A stretch of DNA of 28,739 bases, from assembly GCA_947255165.1 (NCBI GenBank), contig CAMYFZ010000019.1, positions 1-28,739 on the forward strand, written 5' to 3'. The stretch comes from an uncultured Varibaculum sp. (GTDB lineage: Bacteria; Actinomycetota; Actinomycetes; Actinomycetales; Actinomycetaceae). Of the stretch, positions 1 through 9,173 are shown in pieces. The notes under the pieces were generated by a model. That model had not been told where the DNA came from. It was given only the letters and a program-made list of their open reading frames with translations, and ran no database searches. Position numbers and translations under genes: made by a program. Positions within the stretch are counted from its first letter, which is position 1. Each line of letters begins with the position of its first letter.

Positions 1-362
1 TCCCCTTCAAGGTAGAACGCCGCGCTAACCCCAAACTGGCGAAGGGAACAGAGCGGATTGTGCAGCAGGGAGTCATGGGAAGTGAAGTGACCCCCATGCT
101 CAAGTACTTCTATTTGGATGACAATAATGCTGAACAGATTGTTAAGGATGAAGCTACCGCTGCCACGGTAAAGACCGCGGCCAAGACCCAGATCGTGGAA
201 TATGGAACTGCCGAAAAAGCTGCAGTGAAACCTGACAACAAAGATCAAGCCGCTCCCCGTTTGAAAGACACGGGCGTGAGCAGCTGGGGAGTCTTGGCAG
301 CTAGCATTGCCTCGCTAGCGGCAGGAAGTGTCCTAGTGGCGGCACGCCGCCGCCAGCAATAG
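1..362 (+). CDS. G5-domain surface protein with sortase-like C-terminal tail (5' end missing)
   Basis: The reading frame is open from base 3 and ends with TAG at 360-362, so only the last 119 residues of a longer protein are seen. The visible N-terminal part has a G5 pattern: a PF..ER start, then KGTERIVQQG..G, a central hydrophobic strand, and an IVEYGT end. G5 domains occur in cell-wall and adhesion proteins and are thought to bind polysaccharide; that is family knowledge. A charged linker follows, then LKDTG (bases 261-275), a hydrophobic stretch of about 20 residues and an RRRQQ tail. This is the layout of a sortase sorting signal, but the usual Pro of LPxTG is replaced by Lys. The protein may be wall-anchored by an unusual sortase or simply held by its C-terminal membrane segment. 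A small membrane-protein gene begins 19 bases downstream. Full length, signal peptide and other domains lie outside the window. Confidence 0.75.
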   Translation, partial: PFKVERRANPKLAKGTERIVQQGVMGSEVTPMLKYFYLDDNNAEQIVKDEATAATVKTAAKTQIVEYGTAEKAAVKPDNKDQAAPRLKDTGVSSWGVLAASIASLAAGSVLVAARRRQQ

Positions 363-381
363 CTGCAGCGACAGGGAAATC

Positions 382-792
382 ATGCCGGAAAAGACCACTA
401 CCCATCGCGGTCTCTGGCGCGTCCTAATTGCCCTAGAGATAGTCGCGATCGCTCTCTGCCTGGCGTGGGGGGCTAAAACCTTCCATACCTGGGTGGAGAG
501 CGAAGCGCGCAATAAAGCCGCCAATCAACAGATTGAAACGCAAGGGCGAAAAATTGCGGCAGCGCTCACTCGGGGTGACCAGGCCGAAGTAACCAAACTA
601 GTAGGCAATAGCGAAACCGCGCGGTTCCTCAGCGCGCAAACGGCAGGAAAAAAGGTGACTCTGCCGGAAAAAGGAGTAGTAAACGAATCCGGCAGCCGCT
701 ACCTGGTAACTTTCCGCACCGGGCAAAGTCAAACCATCGCCCTGCGGTTAAGTTGCACCAAAAACTTATCCTGCAGCGGCACTATTCCCTAA
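382..792 (+). CDS. Small membrane-anchored hypothetical protein
   Basis: A 136-residue protein not recognised as any named family. The ATG at 382 is preceded by a purine-rich CAGGGAAA. Residues about 11-31 form one hydrophobic segment after a short basic N-terminus, which suggests a signal anchor with the rest outside the membrane. A charged alanine-rich helical stretch (about 35-75) follows. The C-terminal part contains two cysteines seven residues apart (LSCTKNLSC), which could form a disulphide if exported. It lies 19 bases after the G5 surface-protein gene, so co-transcription is likely, and it may serve the same surface function. No catalytic motif is visible. The gap of 257 bases to the next gene suggests a transcription-unit boundary. 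Confidence 0.6.
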   Translation: MPEKTTTHRGLWRVLIALEIVAIALCLAWGAKTFHTWVESEARNKAANQQIETQGRKIAAALTRGDQAEVTKLVGNSETARFLSAQTAGKKVTLPEKGVVNESGSRYLVTFRTGQSQTIALRLSCTKNLSCSGTIP

Positions 793-1049
793 TAACACCC
801 CCGGATAGGCGAGGCCGGTTACTCGCGGTCTAAATAGCAAGCCAGGCTGGATATGCGCCCTCTCTGCCAGCTCTCTAGCAGCGGGCAGTCTAAAAAACGA
901 TACCTGTGGAAAACTGGCCAAAAGCGGCGGCGGTGACCGGAAGTTTAGTAGACTCATTAATTGGTAATCACTTGCAGGTTAGTTCCCCACCTGCCCGGAA
1001 ATGTTTTCCCAGGTTGGCGGGGGAAAGATGATGAGAAGAGGACATCGCT
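793..1049. other. Intergenic region before the large operon, 257 bases
   Basis: No credible gene is seen. The region must hold the promoter of the downstream operon, but I could not find a convincing -35/-10 pair. Around 975-1015 the sequence CAGGTT occurs twice with ACCTG between, giving small overlapping inverted and direct repeats that could be an operator or chance. The bases just before 1050 (GAGAAGAGGAC) are purine-rich and act as a plausible ribosome binding site for the GTG at 1050. Confidence 0.4.
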
Positions 1050-4000
1050 GTGGCCAGGTCGCGGGGAAATGAGTCGCGAGGAAGCAAAGGGCGCTTTTGG
1101 CACTCATCTCGCTCTTCCCAGGGGCAAAGCGGATCCTCAAAATATCAAACCGGCAGTACTGACTATTCCAGTTTTCGAGCACGCCGAAAAAAGAACGCAA
1201 AAATGCGCTCTCGGCTGCGTAAAGTCTCCCTGGCGGTCCTTACTGTTCTCAGCCTAGTAATCGCTTATCTTGCCTGGCAGCACCCCGGTATCACTCGGGC
1301 GCAGGTGGACCTTAATGACGGCGGAATCTGGGTAACTAATCAATCCCAACATCTGGTGGGGCATTTGAACTTTCCCTCCCGCGCCCTAGATGGGGCGGTC
1401 CGTTCCAAAACTGGACAGTTCGACGTTACCCAGGCAGGGGAGAACGTTAACTTCCAAAACCAAGCAGCCAGCGAAGCCGCAAAAATTGACCCCAAGAAAG
1501 TACGGCTAGAGACTTCCTCTTCCCTGGGGAAAGGGCAACAAATTGCCCAATCCGGTTCGAACCTGGCAATCCTGGACCCCGAAGCTGGATTGCTGTGGAC
1601 CGGACAATCCCTGCTGTCTCAAGAGCGTAATCGCGCCAATGCTACGGTGCGTTCCCTGCGAGGCGCCCAGCTGGCAGGAGGGGAAAAGGGGACGTTCTTC
1701 CTGGTTTCTCCGACTAGCAAAGAGTTAGTGACCGTGACCAAAGAAGGAAAACTTTGGAAGGATGAACGGGTAGAAATTCCGCAGATGCCGGTTAACGCCA
1801 AATTGGAAGTGGCGGGGATTGGAAAACAAGCGGTCGCCCTCGACAGCGCGCAAGGAGTGCTGTACCTGCCTAGCGGGAAAAGAATAAAAGTGTCTGGTTC
1901 CCAGTTGGCCTTGCAAGAATCCGGACCGGCAAAGCCCTATGCCCTGCTCGCAGACCAAGACAAACTGATAAAAGTTGATCTCTCCAGCGGGGGAACCAGT
2001 GAGATACCCTCGGGAGGAAGCGGCGGAAAACCGGCACGACCGGCAGTAAAAGCCCAGTGCGTCTATGGCGCCTGGGCAGGCAGTGGAAAGTTCGTACGCG
2101 AATGTGCTGGGAAAGTTTATCGTCCCACCCAAGAGCTAGAGCGCCTAAAAACCGCCCAGACCCCAGTGTTTCGCAAGAATCGCGACTTGGTGGTGCTCAA
2201 TGACACTACCGATGGGGCGATCTGGTTAGCTGATAAAAACATGGAACTAGTAGATAACTGGGATGAAATCTCTAGCATGTTAAAGAGAGAGGAGGAGCGC
2301 GAAGACTCCCCGCAGCAAACCGACCAGATAGCGCAAAAGGATCGGCAAAAAGAAAACACTCCTCCGGTTGCTCACGATGACGTATTCGGGGCGCGACCCG
2401 GGAAAATAACCACCCTGCCGGTGTTAGAAAATGATTCCGACACCGATGGCGATCTACTGACAGCCGAAGTAGTGGGCAAAGTTAGCCGCGGGGAAGTAAA
2501 ACCAGTACGCGGGGGAGCGGCTTTGCGGATCGAACTGCCCGCAGACACCTCCGGAACCATAAACTTCACCTACCAGGCAAAAGATGGTCGGGGTGGGGTA
2601 GACACTGCGAATGTGACCGTCAATGTTATCCCCGAATCCCAAAATAGTTCCCCGCTGCAAAAGCGGGTACCTACAGTAGTGGTCGAATCGGGCAAACAAG
2701 TAGAGTACAACGCCCTGCCGGCATTTTCCGACCCTGACGGTGACCCCGTGTTCTTATCGGGAGCCTCTAGTAACGGAGATAACCAGGTTGAATACCGCCA
2801 AGAAGGCACCCTGGTAATCCGTAACCAGGCCAGTGGCGTGGGGAAAAAAGAAATAAAAGTGCTGGTATCGGACGGGCGACAAGAAATTACTGGGCGCGTG
2901 ATAGTGGACGTACGCGCGGCTGGAAACGTCCCTCCAGAGGCTAACGGTGATATTGCGTTTGCACGCGCAGGTACCACTATCACCATTCGTCCCTTGGCTA
3001 ATGACACCGACGCCAATGGTGATCCCTTGACTTTGGCGGGGGTAAACATCGAGCGTACCGGACCGCAAGTTACCCCCGACCTGGCGGGCGGAACCCTCTC
3101 TTTCCGCTCTGACCAAGAAGGAACCTACTACTTGACCTATACCGTCTCCGATGGCCCGGCCACCGCTACCGGAGTTATCCGAGTGGATGTGGCTGCTACC
3201 GGAAAACGCGGAAAACCGGTGGTAGAAGATGATATGGCGGTACTGCCCGTGGGCGGGCAGGTGCTATCCGATGTGCTGGCTAACGATTCCGACCCGGCCG
3301 GGGATGTGCTGGTCACTCAGGCGGTAACCGTGGGGGCGTCCTCGCCACTGCGGGCAACCGTGATGGATCATTCCCTGCTAAATATCACCGCTCCGCGGGG
3401 AATCACTAAAGCCGAAACTTTGAAATACCAGGTGTCCAACGGTTATGAAAGCGCCGAAGGGGTAGTTACAGTTATTCCCTCGAACTCGCAATCAACAACC
3501 ACTCCGCCAAACGCAAAACCCGATGAAGCCAAAGGGCGGGTAGGGGACGTCGCCACCGTAGATGTGTTGGCCAATGACCGTTCCCCGGTGGGATTAACTT
3601 TGAAAGTTTCCCCGAAACTTACTACCTCTACCCCGGCGGAGGCCGGAAAGTTCTTCGTCACTGGCAACCAGGTGCGCTTCTTGGCTAAAAAACCCGGCAA
3701 GTACGAGGCCACCTACACGGTGATGGACACCAAACAGAACCAGGCGAGTGCGCGGGTCAGCGTAGAGATAAAACCAGCTAATGCCTCCGATAACTCCGCT
3801 CCTGAACCCCGGGTAGTGACCGGAAGGGCAATATCGGGGCAAACCACCCGGATACCAGTAGAACTAACCAATATTGATCCCGATGGAGACTCGGTATCCC
3901 TGGTGGGGATCGCTGACGCCCCCAAAATGGGGGTAGTGGATATTGGCCCCAGTTGGCTCAATTACCAGCCAATATCCGGGAAAATCGGTACTGATACTTT

Positions 4001-6953
4001 CAGCTATATTGTGGAAGATCGCTTCGGTAAACAAGGAACCGCCCGGGTGCAGGTAGGGGTGGCTCCGGTTGCCGCTCTGAACCAAAAACCACAGGCCAAC
4101 CCGGATGAGGTGCGGGTAAGGCCAAATCGTGCCCTCGCGGTAGCGGTGACAGCTAACGATACCGACCCTGACGGCGACGGGATTAGCCTAATCGGCGAAT
4201 CGCTGCAGAGCCCCGGAGATAGTTTGAAAGTTGCTGCCCGCGAGAACGCGGTGGTACTTACGACTCCCAAGCAAGCCGACTCCTACGGGATTCAATATTC
4301 CATCACCGATGGACGCGGCGGGCAAGACACTTCCATCGCCACTGTGCAGGTAGACCCGCATGCCCCCTTGCTAGCCCCCGAAGCAGCTGATGACCTGGTG
4401 ACCCCCAAAGAGGGGGGACGAAAAGTTGGCGACCCTATCGAAGTGGACGTCCTCGCTAATGATGTTGACCCCGATGGGGATGGAGCCGCGCTAACCGTGA
4501 GCTGTGAGCAGTCGGGAGTAAGCGTCAAAGGGAAAAAACTGGTGATACCGGCGCCTGCCAAGCGGCAACTGGTTCTCTATACGGTCACTGACCAGGATGG
4601 ATTAAGTGCCAACGCCATAGTTAACGTGCCCGGGGTTTCTGAACAAAAACCCTATATCGATCCCGATACCGTGCCGATAAAAGCAAAATCTGGGGAAACC
4701 TTAACTGTGGATTTGGCTTCTTATGTGATTACCCGCAAGGCGCGCACCCCGCATATTCATTCCGCGAAAGCCATCACCCTTGGTGCCGGATTCGCGGGGG
4801 GCGTGAAAATGTCAGGCGATGACTCTTTCCAAGTAAGTATTAATCCTGACTTTTTCGGGAAAACTTCCCTAGTGATGCAGGTTAGCGACGGACAAGCGAA
4901 TGATTCTTCCGCCCTCAGTGCCTCTTTAACCCTCCCCATCGAGGTTAAACCCACCAGTAACCGTCCTCCGGTATTTACCCCCACGCGCATAGACGTAGCA
5001 GCGGGCGAAGAAGCTGTTAGTGTCAACCTGGCGGAGATGGTTAGGGATGAAGATGGAGACAATCCAGCAAAAATGCGGTATCGCCTGGGGGCAGTCCCGG
5101 CCGGGATTAAGGCCTCGCTGAGTGGCACGCGGCTCTCAGTTTCTGCTGAAGCCGGGAAAGCAAAAGGAGACGCCGGCAATATCGAAGTCACCGTAGAGGA
5201 CGGCTCTGCGCCGACTACCGGGAAAATACCGGTGCGGGTGGTCAGCTCCACCCGTCCGCTGATTCAGGTAACTGCGATTGATCTAGAGGGCGAATCTGGG
5301 AAAACCCTCAATATCGATTTAAATCGGTACGCTACGAATCCCTATCCCGGAAAGCCCTTAAAAACAGTGGGTTCGCCCAGCGTGGTGCAAGGATCCGGGC
5401 AGGCCTCGGCCTCGGGAACCCGCCTCGCAGTAACCCCGGCAGCTGGTTTTAAAGGTGATCTGGTGGTCTCTTACACTTTGCAAGATGCCAGTAACGATCC
5501 CGATCGCCAAGTGACCGGCACCGCCCGCATCCGGGTGTTATCAGTCCCCGATGCGCCTAGCGGAGTAACTGCCAAAATCAGTGATTCCACCACTGCCACG
5601 ATTACCTGGGTGGCACCCGCGGCCAATGGGGCGCCGATCACCGGATATAAAATTACCGATTCGCTTTCCGGTAAAACTATTACTTCCCCGGCAACGCTGG
5701 TGGAGTTCCCCGGACTGGAACCAGGCAAGTCGCACAGATTTACGGTAGTGGCCACCAACCGGGTAGGGGACTCCAAACCCTCCGGGGCTTCTCCGGCGAT
5801 AGAAGTAGAAGTCATGCCTAGCGCCCCCAGAAACCTCTCGGGCACCGCCGGTAAGGCCAGAGAAGCGATCCTAAGTTGGGATCCCCCCGTTAGCAATGGG
5901 GGTTCCCCGATTGATCGCTATGTGGTGAGCATAGATGGAGGCGGTGCTCGGGAAACTAAAAATACCACTATGAGGGTTCCGGATATCCCCGGCGGATCTC
6001 ACCGGTTCAGCGTTTACGCGGTCAATACCAAGGCAGGACTGGCAGCTACTAGTGGCTTGTTCGAAACTTTTGATCCCTTTGATAAAAACAAAGTTAGCGC
6101 CACTTTAAAGCGGGCAGGGGCCAAACTAGCCGCGGTGAGTCTGAACGGAGCAAACGCCCCCACCGGAGATAGCGGTTCCTGCCGGGCTACCAGTGTAGGG
6201 GGGAACCTGGTAGGTAGTGATGGAACTTTCCAGTACGCGGACCCGCGGGCAAAATCTGGCCTGGAAGTCAAATACACCTGTGATTTTCAGCGAAATAAGG
6301 TAGCGCCCGGCTCGGTAAAAGCGAATCTAGCTGCCCAGGAAAATCCCGCCCTAACTTCGATGGAGCTAACGAACCCAGATAAAACTCCCGCGGTTATTAA
6401 TGTGGGGGTGCAGGGAGCAGATGTTTGGAGTATTGATTCTGACATTGTGTTGGTAGTTTCCGGGAAAGAACAAAAAAGTGGAAAACTGCTGGGGAACGAC
6501 TACCAGCTGAGTCCCATTGCCGAAAGCGGATGGATTATAACCCTTACGAACTTGAATCCTGGCGAGACCTGGAAGATTACTGCGCAGCTGGCCTTCCGAG
6601 GTGGTAAGAAGCTAAATCGAAAGGAGCTAGTAGTTTCGATACCAGATACCACCGCCCCCGACTATTCCTCGCGCGGGCAGGGAAATACCGCGACCACTCC
6701 CGTTTACCTGCGAAATTACCTGGAATTTACTTCTTTACTCCCGCGATCCAAACCGCTATGGCCGCACCTGACACCCCAAATAGAGCTGCCGGTATCCGCA
6801 CGAGCAGGAACAGTGCCCTGGGGGAGCTGTACAGAGTCTCCGGGGCAACTGCATGCCCTCGAGTGCGCCCTGGCCGCCTATAAGTACCCCGACCCAATTC
6901 TTAGCGGGCAAGATTTACCTGCCCGGAAAACCGAAAGGGAGATAGCTATATGA
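1050..6953 (+). CDS. Giant Ig/cadherin-like repeat and fibronectin type III surface protein (PFNA-cluster FN3-like)
   Basis: A 1967-residue protein. A basic N-terminus (1-57) precedes one transmembrane segment (about 58-76), so nearly all of it should lie outside the cell. The first exported region (about 80-440, beginning [12 protein letters not shown]) looks beta-rich. From about 450 come tandem Ig/cadherin-like repeats with acidic turns such as NDSDTDGD near residues 458, 559, 649, 743, 839, 939, 1033 and 1134, plus more degenerate copies to about 1490; the spacing is close to 97 residues. Such acidic turns usually bind calcium. Two FN3 domains follow (about 1499-1588 and 1589-1680), then about 290 residues of unassigned sequence. 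GTG at 1050 was chosen for its purine-rich upstream site; ATG at 1203 would give a shorter signal anchor. Its stop overlaps the MoxR start by 4 bases. FN3 proteins of bifidobacterial PFNA clusters are implicated in host interaction; that role is inferred here. Confidence 0.88.
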   Translation: MARSRGNESRGSKGRFWHSSRSSQGQSGSSKYQTGSTDYSSFRARRKKNAKMRSRLRKVSLAVLTVLSLVIAYLAWQHPGITRAQVDLNDGGIWVTNQSQHLVGHLNFPSRALDGAVRSKTGQFDVTQAGENVNFQNQAASEAAKIDPKKVRLETSSSLGKGQQIAQSGSNLAILDPEAGLLWTGQSLLSQERNRANATVRSLRGAQLAGGEKGTFFLVSPTSKELVTVTKEGKLWKDERVEIPQMPVNAKLEVAGIGKQAVALDSAQGVLYLPSGKRIKVSGSQLALQESGPAKPYALLADQDKLIKVDLSSGGTSEIPSGGSGGKPARPAVKAQCVYGAWAGSGKFVRECAGKVYRPTQELERLKTAQTPVFRKNRDLVVLNDTTDGAIWLADKNMELVDNWDEISSMLKREEEREDSPQQTDQIAQKDRQKENTPPVAHDDVFGARPGKITTLPVLENDSDTDGDLLTAEVVGKVSRGEVKPVRGGAALRIELPADTSGTINFTYQAKDGRGGVDTANVTVNVIPESQNSSPLQKRVPTVVVESGKQVEYNALPAFSDPDGDPVFLSGASSNGDNQVEYRQEGTLVIRNQASGVGKKEIKVLVSDGRQEITGRVIVDVRAAGNVPPEANGDIAFARAGTTITIRPLANDTDANGDPLTLAGVNIERTGPQVTPDLAGGTLSFRSDQEGTYYLTYTVSDGPATATGVIRVDVAATGKRGKPVVEDDMAVLPVGGQVLSDVLANDSDPAGDVLVTQAVTVGASSPLRATVMDHSLLNITAPRGITKAETLKYQVSNGYESAEGVVTVIPSNSQSTTTPPNAKPDEAKGRVGDVATVDVLANDRSPVGLTLKVSPKLTTSTPAEAGKFFVTGNQVRFLAKKPGKYEATYTVMDTKQNQASARVSVEIKPANASDNSAPEPRVVTGRAISGQTTRIPVELTNIDPDGDSVSLVGIADAPKMGVVDIGPSWLNYQPISGKIGTDTFSYIVEDRFGKQGTARVQVGVAPVAALNQKPQANPDEVRVRPNRALAVAVTANDTDPDGDGISLIGESLQSPGDSLKVAARENAVVLTTPKQADSYGIQYSITDGRGGQDTSIATVQVDPHAPLLAPEAADDLVTPKEGGRKVGDPIEVDVLANDVDPDGDGAALTVSCEQSGVSVKGKKLVIPAPAKRQLVLYTVTDQDGLSANAIVNVPGVSEQKPYIDPDTVPIKAKSGETLTVDLASYVITRKARTPHIHSAKAITLGAGFAGGVKMSGDDSFQVSINPDFFGKTSLVMQVSDGQANDSSALSASLTLPIEVKPTSNRPPVFTPTRIDVAAGEEAVSVNLAEMVRDEDGDNPAKMRYRLGAVPAGIKASLSGTRLSVSAEAGKAKGDAGNIEVTVEDGSAPTTGKIPVRVVSSTRPLIQVTAIDLEGESGKTLNIDLNRYATNPYPGKPLKTVGSPSVVQGSGQASASGTRLAVTPAAGFKGDLVVSYTLQDASNDPDRQVTGTARIRVLSVPDAPSGVTAKISDSTTATITWVAPAANGAPITGYKITDSLSGKTITSPATLVEFPGLEPGKSHRFTVVATNRVGDSKPSGASPAIEVEVMPSAPRNLSGTAGKAREAILSWDPPVSNGGSPIDRYVVSIDGGGARETKNTTMRVPDIPGGSHRFSVYAVNTKAGLAATSGLFETFDPFDKNKVSATLKRAGAKLAAVSLNGANAPTGDSGSCRATSVGGNLVGSDGTFQYADPRAKSGLEVKYTCDFQRNKVAPGSVKANLAAQENPALTSMELTNPDKTPAVINVGVQGADVWSIDSDIVLVVSGKEQKSGKLLGNDYQLSPIAESGWIITLTNLNPGETWKITAQLAFRGGKKLNRKELVVSIPDTTAPDYSSRGQGNTATTPVYLRNYLEFTSLLPRSKPLWPHLTPQIELPVSARAGTVPWGSCTESPGQLHALECALAAYKYPDPILSGQDLPARKTEREIAI

Positions 6954-7918
6954 TCCTTAAACAGGCCGAAGCCGCCGAATTTGCTACGCGCTTCACGCAG
7001 ATAGCCGACAATGTTGATCGGGCGATACTAGGTAAAGGGCACCAGGTGCGCCTGGTGTTAGCGGCTTTCCTGGCAGGCGGGCACGTACTATTAGAGGATG
7101 CCCCCGGAACTGGGAAAACTGCTCTCGCTCGCGCCCTCGCTGCCTCGGTGGATGCCTCCCATAGCCGGATTCAGTTCACTCCCGATATGTTGCCGACGGA
7201 TATTACCGGGGTAACTGTCTACGACCAGAAAACCAAAGAGTGGGATTTTCATGCCGGCCCGATTTTCGCCAATATTGTACTGGCAGATGAAATCAACCGA
7301 GCCAGCCCTAAAACCCAATCTGCCCTGCTAGAAGTGATGGAAGAGCGACAAGTCAGTGTCGATGGGGTGGTGCATGCGGTAGACTCGCCGTTCCTGGTGA
7401 TCGCCACCCAAAACCCGGTAGAGCAGGCGGGAACCTATAAACTCCCCGAGGCGCAGCTAGACCGCTTCTTGATAAAAATTTCCCTGGGATATCCCGAGCA
7501 GGAAATCGCCATCAAGATCTTGTCGGGAGCCTCCCAACCTGACTTATCCAAAGATTTGGCGGCGGTAGTGGAGGCCGAAGAAATTAATACTCTAGGTCAG
7601 CTGGGGCTGCGAAACTATGTAGATGACCAGATCACCCGGTATGTGCAGCAACTCGCGGAAGCCACCCGCTTAGACGAGGCGGTCAATCTGGGGGTCTCTA
7701 CCCGGGCAGCCATCGGGATGATGCGGATGGCGAAAGTGTGGGCGGCTTCTCAAGGACGCCACTACGTATTGCCGGACGATATAAAAACCCTGGCAGTGCC
7801 AGTTTGGGCCCATCGGATCATTATGGATGCGGATGCTCTCTTCGAGGGGGCAACCGCAGAAAGCGTAGTTGAAAGAGCGCTCAACGAGGTACCACCACCA
7901 GTGGATTCGCAGGCCTAA
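6950..7918 (+). CDS. MoxR-family AAA+ ATPase
   Basis: A 322-residue ATPase of usual MoxR length. Walker A is [10 protein letters not shown] with the P-loop GTGKT at 53-57. Walker B is VLADEIN with D113/E114, followed by [16 protein letters not shown]. The sensor region [22 protein letters not shown] is the classic MoxR signature, and the C-terminal lid contains the STRA motif. MoxR proteins act as chaperone-like ATPases that mature or assemble partner protein complexes, commonly encoded beside DUF58 and transglutaminase genes. The start overlaps the preceding stop as ATGA, with AAAGGGAGAT just upstream, which indicates translational coupling. It corresponds to the aaa-atp gene of bifidobacterial PFNA clusters. 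Its substrate is unknown; the operon suggests it services the surface or transglutaminase-like proteins. Confidence 0.95.
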   Translation: MILKQAEAAEFATRFTQIADNVDRAILGKGHQVRLVLAAFLAGGHVLLEDAPGTGKTALARALAASVDASHSRIQFTPDMLPTDITGVTVYDQKTKEWDFHAGPIFANIVLADEINRASPKTQSALLEVMEERQVSVDGVVHAVDSPFLVIATQNPVEQAGTYKLPEAQLDRFLIKISLGYPEQEIAIKILSGASQPDLSKDLAAVVEAEEINTLGQLGLRNYVDDQITRYVQQLAEATRLDEAVNLGVSTRAAIGMMRMAKVWAASQGRHYVLPDDIKTLAVPVWAHRIIMDADALFEGATAESVVERALNEVPPPVDSQA

Positions 7919-7922
7919 AATA

Positions 7923-9173
7923 ATGAAAGTTCCCGAAACCACCACCACTGCGTTAAAAACCGCGCTGAAAAGTGGAAATAAAGCCTGGAAACGGGCGCGC
8001 ACCAGTACCTATCTGGCTGCAGCGCGCAAAATTCCGCTTACCGGCTTAGGGTGGTTAGTCCTGTTAGGGGGACTGGCTAGCCTGGGAGCCTACCTGGCTT
8101 GGGATTGGGCCGAGGCAGCGGCGATAATGTTTGCCGCCCTATTGGCGCTGGGGGCGGCGCTGGTACAGACCTGGGGTGGCGGCGAGCTCACGGTGCGGGT
8201 TTTGGTGGAGCAAGACCGACTGCGCAAAGGACAATACTTAATAGGGCGAGCAGTCGCAAAAAATAATGGGCGCCGCGCGGTACGCGCCCTCAAAATAGAG
8301 TTGCCTCTGGGGGCAGAGCAGGCCGATATTGCGGTGCCTACCTTGCGAGCCGGCAAAAAGTTTACCCGCGAATTTCAATTGCAAACCAAACGGCGAGAAA
8401 AGATAGTGGTGGGCCCGCCGCGCACGGTGCGTCAAGATATTTTAGGACTGATTCGGCGGGTACGCTCCTGGCCGGACTATCAAGACGTGTATGTGTATCC
8501 CAATTTTACTTCTGCCCTGGCGACTTTAAGCGGGTATTCCCGGGATATGGAGGGGGCAACCTCACAGGTAATAACCAGTTCTGACGCGGCTTTTCACGCT
8601 TTGCGTCCCTATGAAACTGGGGATGACCGCCGGCATATTCACTGGAAAATGTCAGCCCATACCGGCCAGTTAATGATGCGGCAGTATTTGGAGACCCGCC
8701 GCTCCCATCACCTGATCGTGCTGGATCTGAAACGGGAAGACTATCGAGAGGCCGATTTTGAACTGGCGGTAGAAGCGGCGGCATCCCTGGCGGTTTCCTC
8801 CCTGTCTAGCGGGCAACCCCTGACCCTATATGCAGGGAAAACGGTATTGAAAGCCGCTAGTGCCCGCGCAGTCCTGGACTTTCTAACCGAAGTGGAACCT
8901 CAGGAGGACGACCAAGAGTATCGGCATCTGGTGCGTTGGGCGCTGGCCCACGAGGAGCAGGCCTCGGTTTGTTCCCTGATTTGCGGACCGGAAGTAGGGA
9001 TGCGCCGCCTGCAACAAATCTGTTTACTACCTTCTGCAGATATGGCCACTATTGGTATTCGCGCTGATGCGGGCGCGACCTTGACGCGGAGAGGAGCTAG
9101 TTCACGGCGGCTACTAAACATTGGGGAGCTTTCGCAGCTGCCCCGGGCATTAAGCGGAGCGAGTTTGACGTGA
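7923..9173 (+). CDS. DUF58-domain membrane protein
   Basis: A 416-residue protein with two hydrophobic segments near the N-terminus (about 41-58 and 63-82), an Ig-like beta region, and the DUF58 signature from about residue 228: RPYETGDDRRHIHWKMSA followed by LMMRQYLE. The region after it (LIVLDL and beyond) resembles a von Willebrand factor A-like fold, as in other DUF58 proteins. DUF58 proteins are typically encoded next to MoxR ATPases and are likely their clients. The ATG at 7923, four bases after the MoxR stop, was chosen. An in-frame TTG at 7869 would overlap MoxR by 50 bases and lacks a better ribosome site. The stop overlaps the next start as GTGA. It corresponds to duf58 of the PFNA cluster; biochemical function is unknown. 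Confidence 0.92.
   Translation: MKVPETTTTALKTALKSGNKAWKRARTSTYLAAARKIPLTGLGWLVLLGGLASLGAYLAWDWAEAAAIMFAALLALGAALVQTWGGGELTVRVLVEQDRLRKGQYLIGRAVAKNNGRRAVRALKIELPLGAEQADIAVPTLRAGKKFTREFQLQTKRREKIVVGPPRTVRQDILGLIRRVRSWPDYQDVYVYPNFTSALATLSGYSRDMEGATSQVITSSDAAFHALRPYETGDDRRHIHWKMSAHTGQLMMRQYLETRRSHHLIVLDLKREDYREADFELAVEAAASLAVSSLSSGQPLTLYAGKTVLKAASARAVLDFLTEVEPQEDDQEYRHLVRWALAHEEQASVCSLICGPEVGMRRLQQICLLPSADMATIGIRADAGATLTRRGASSRRLLNIGELSQLPRALSGASLT

Noticed and set aside
865..890. Possible terminator hairpin CTGCC...GGCAG
   Set aside because: The stem is short and bulged, and the A-run that follows gives no T-run on the plus strand.
766..957. Minus-strand open frame in the intergenic region before the large operon
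   Set aside because: It is short and has no ribosome site or conserved-looking composition.
975..1015. CAGGTT/ACCTG repeats as an operator
   Set aside because: The arms are only 5-6 bases and no regulator is known to match; kept only as a note in the intergenic entry.
961..1257. Open frame on the plus strand overlapping the start of the giant surface-protein gene
   Set aside because: It lacks a ribosome site and domain features and overlaps a clearly real gene in another frame.
7869..7922. Longer DUF58 protein from a TTG start at 7869
   Set aside because: It would overlap MoxR by 50 bases without a ribosome site; the ATG at 7923 fits the operon spacing better.
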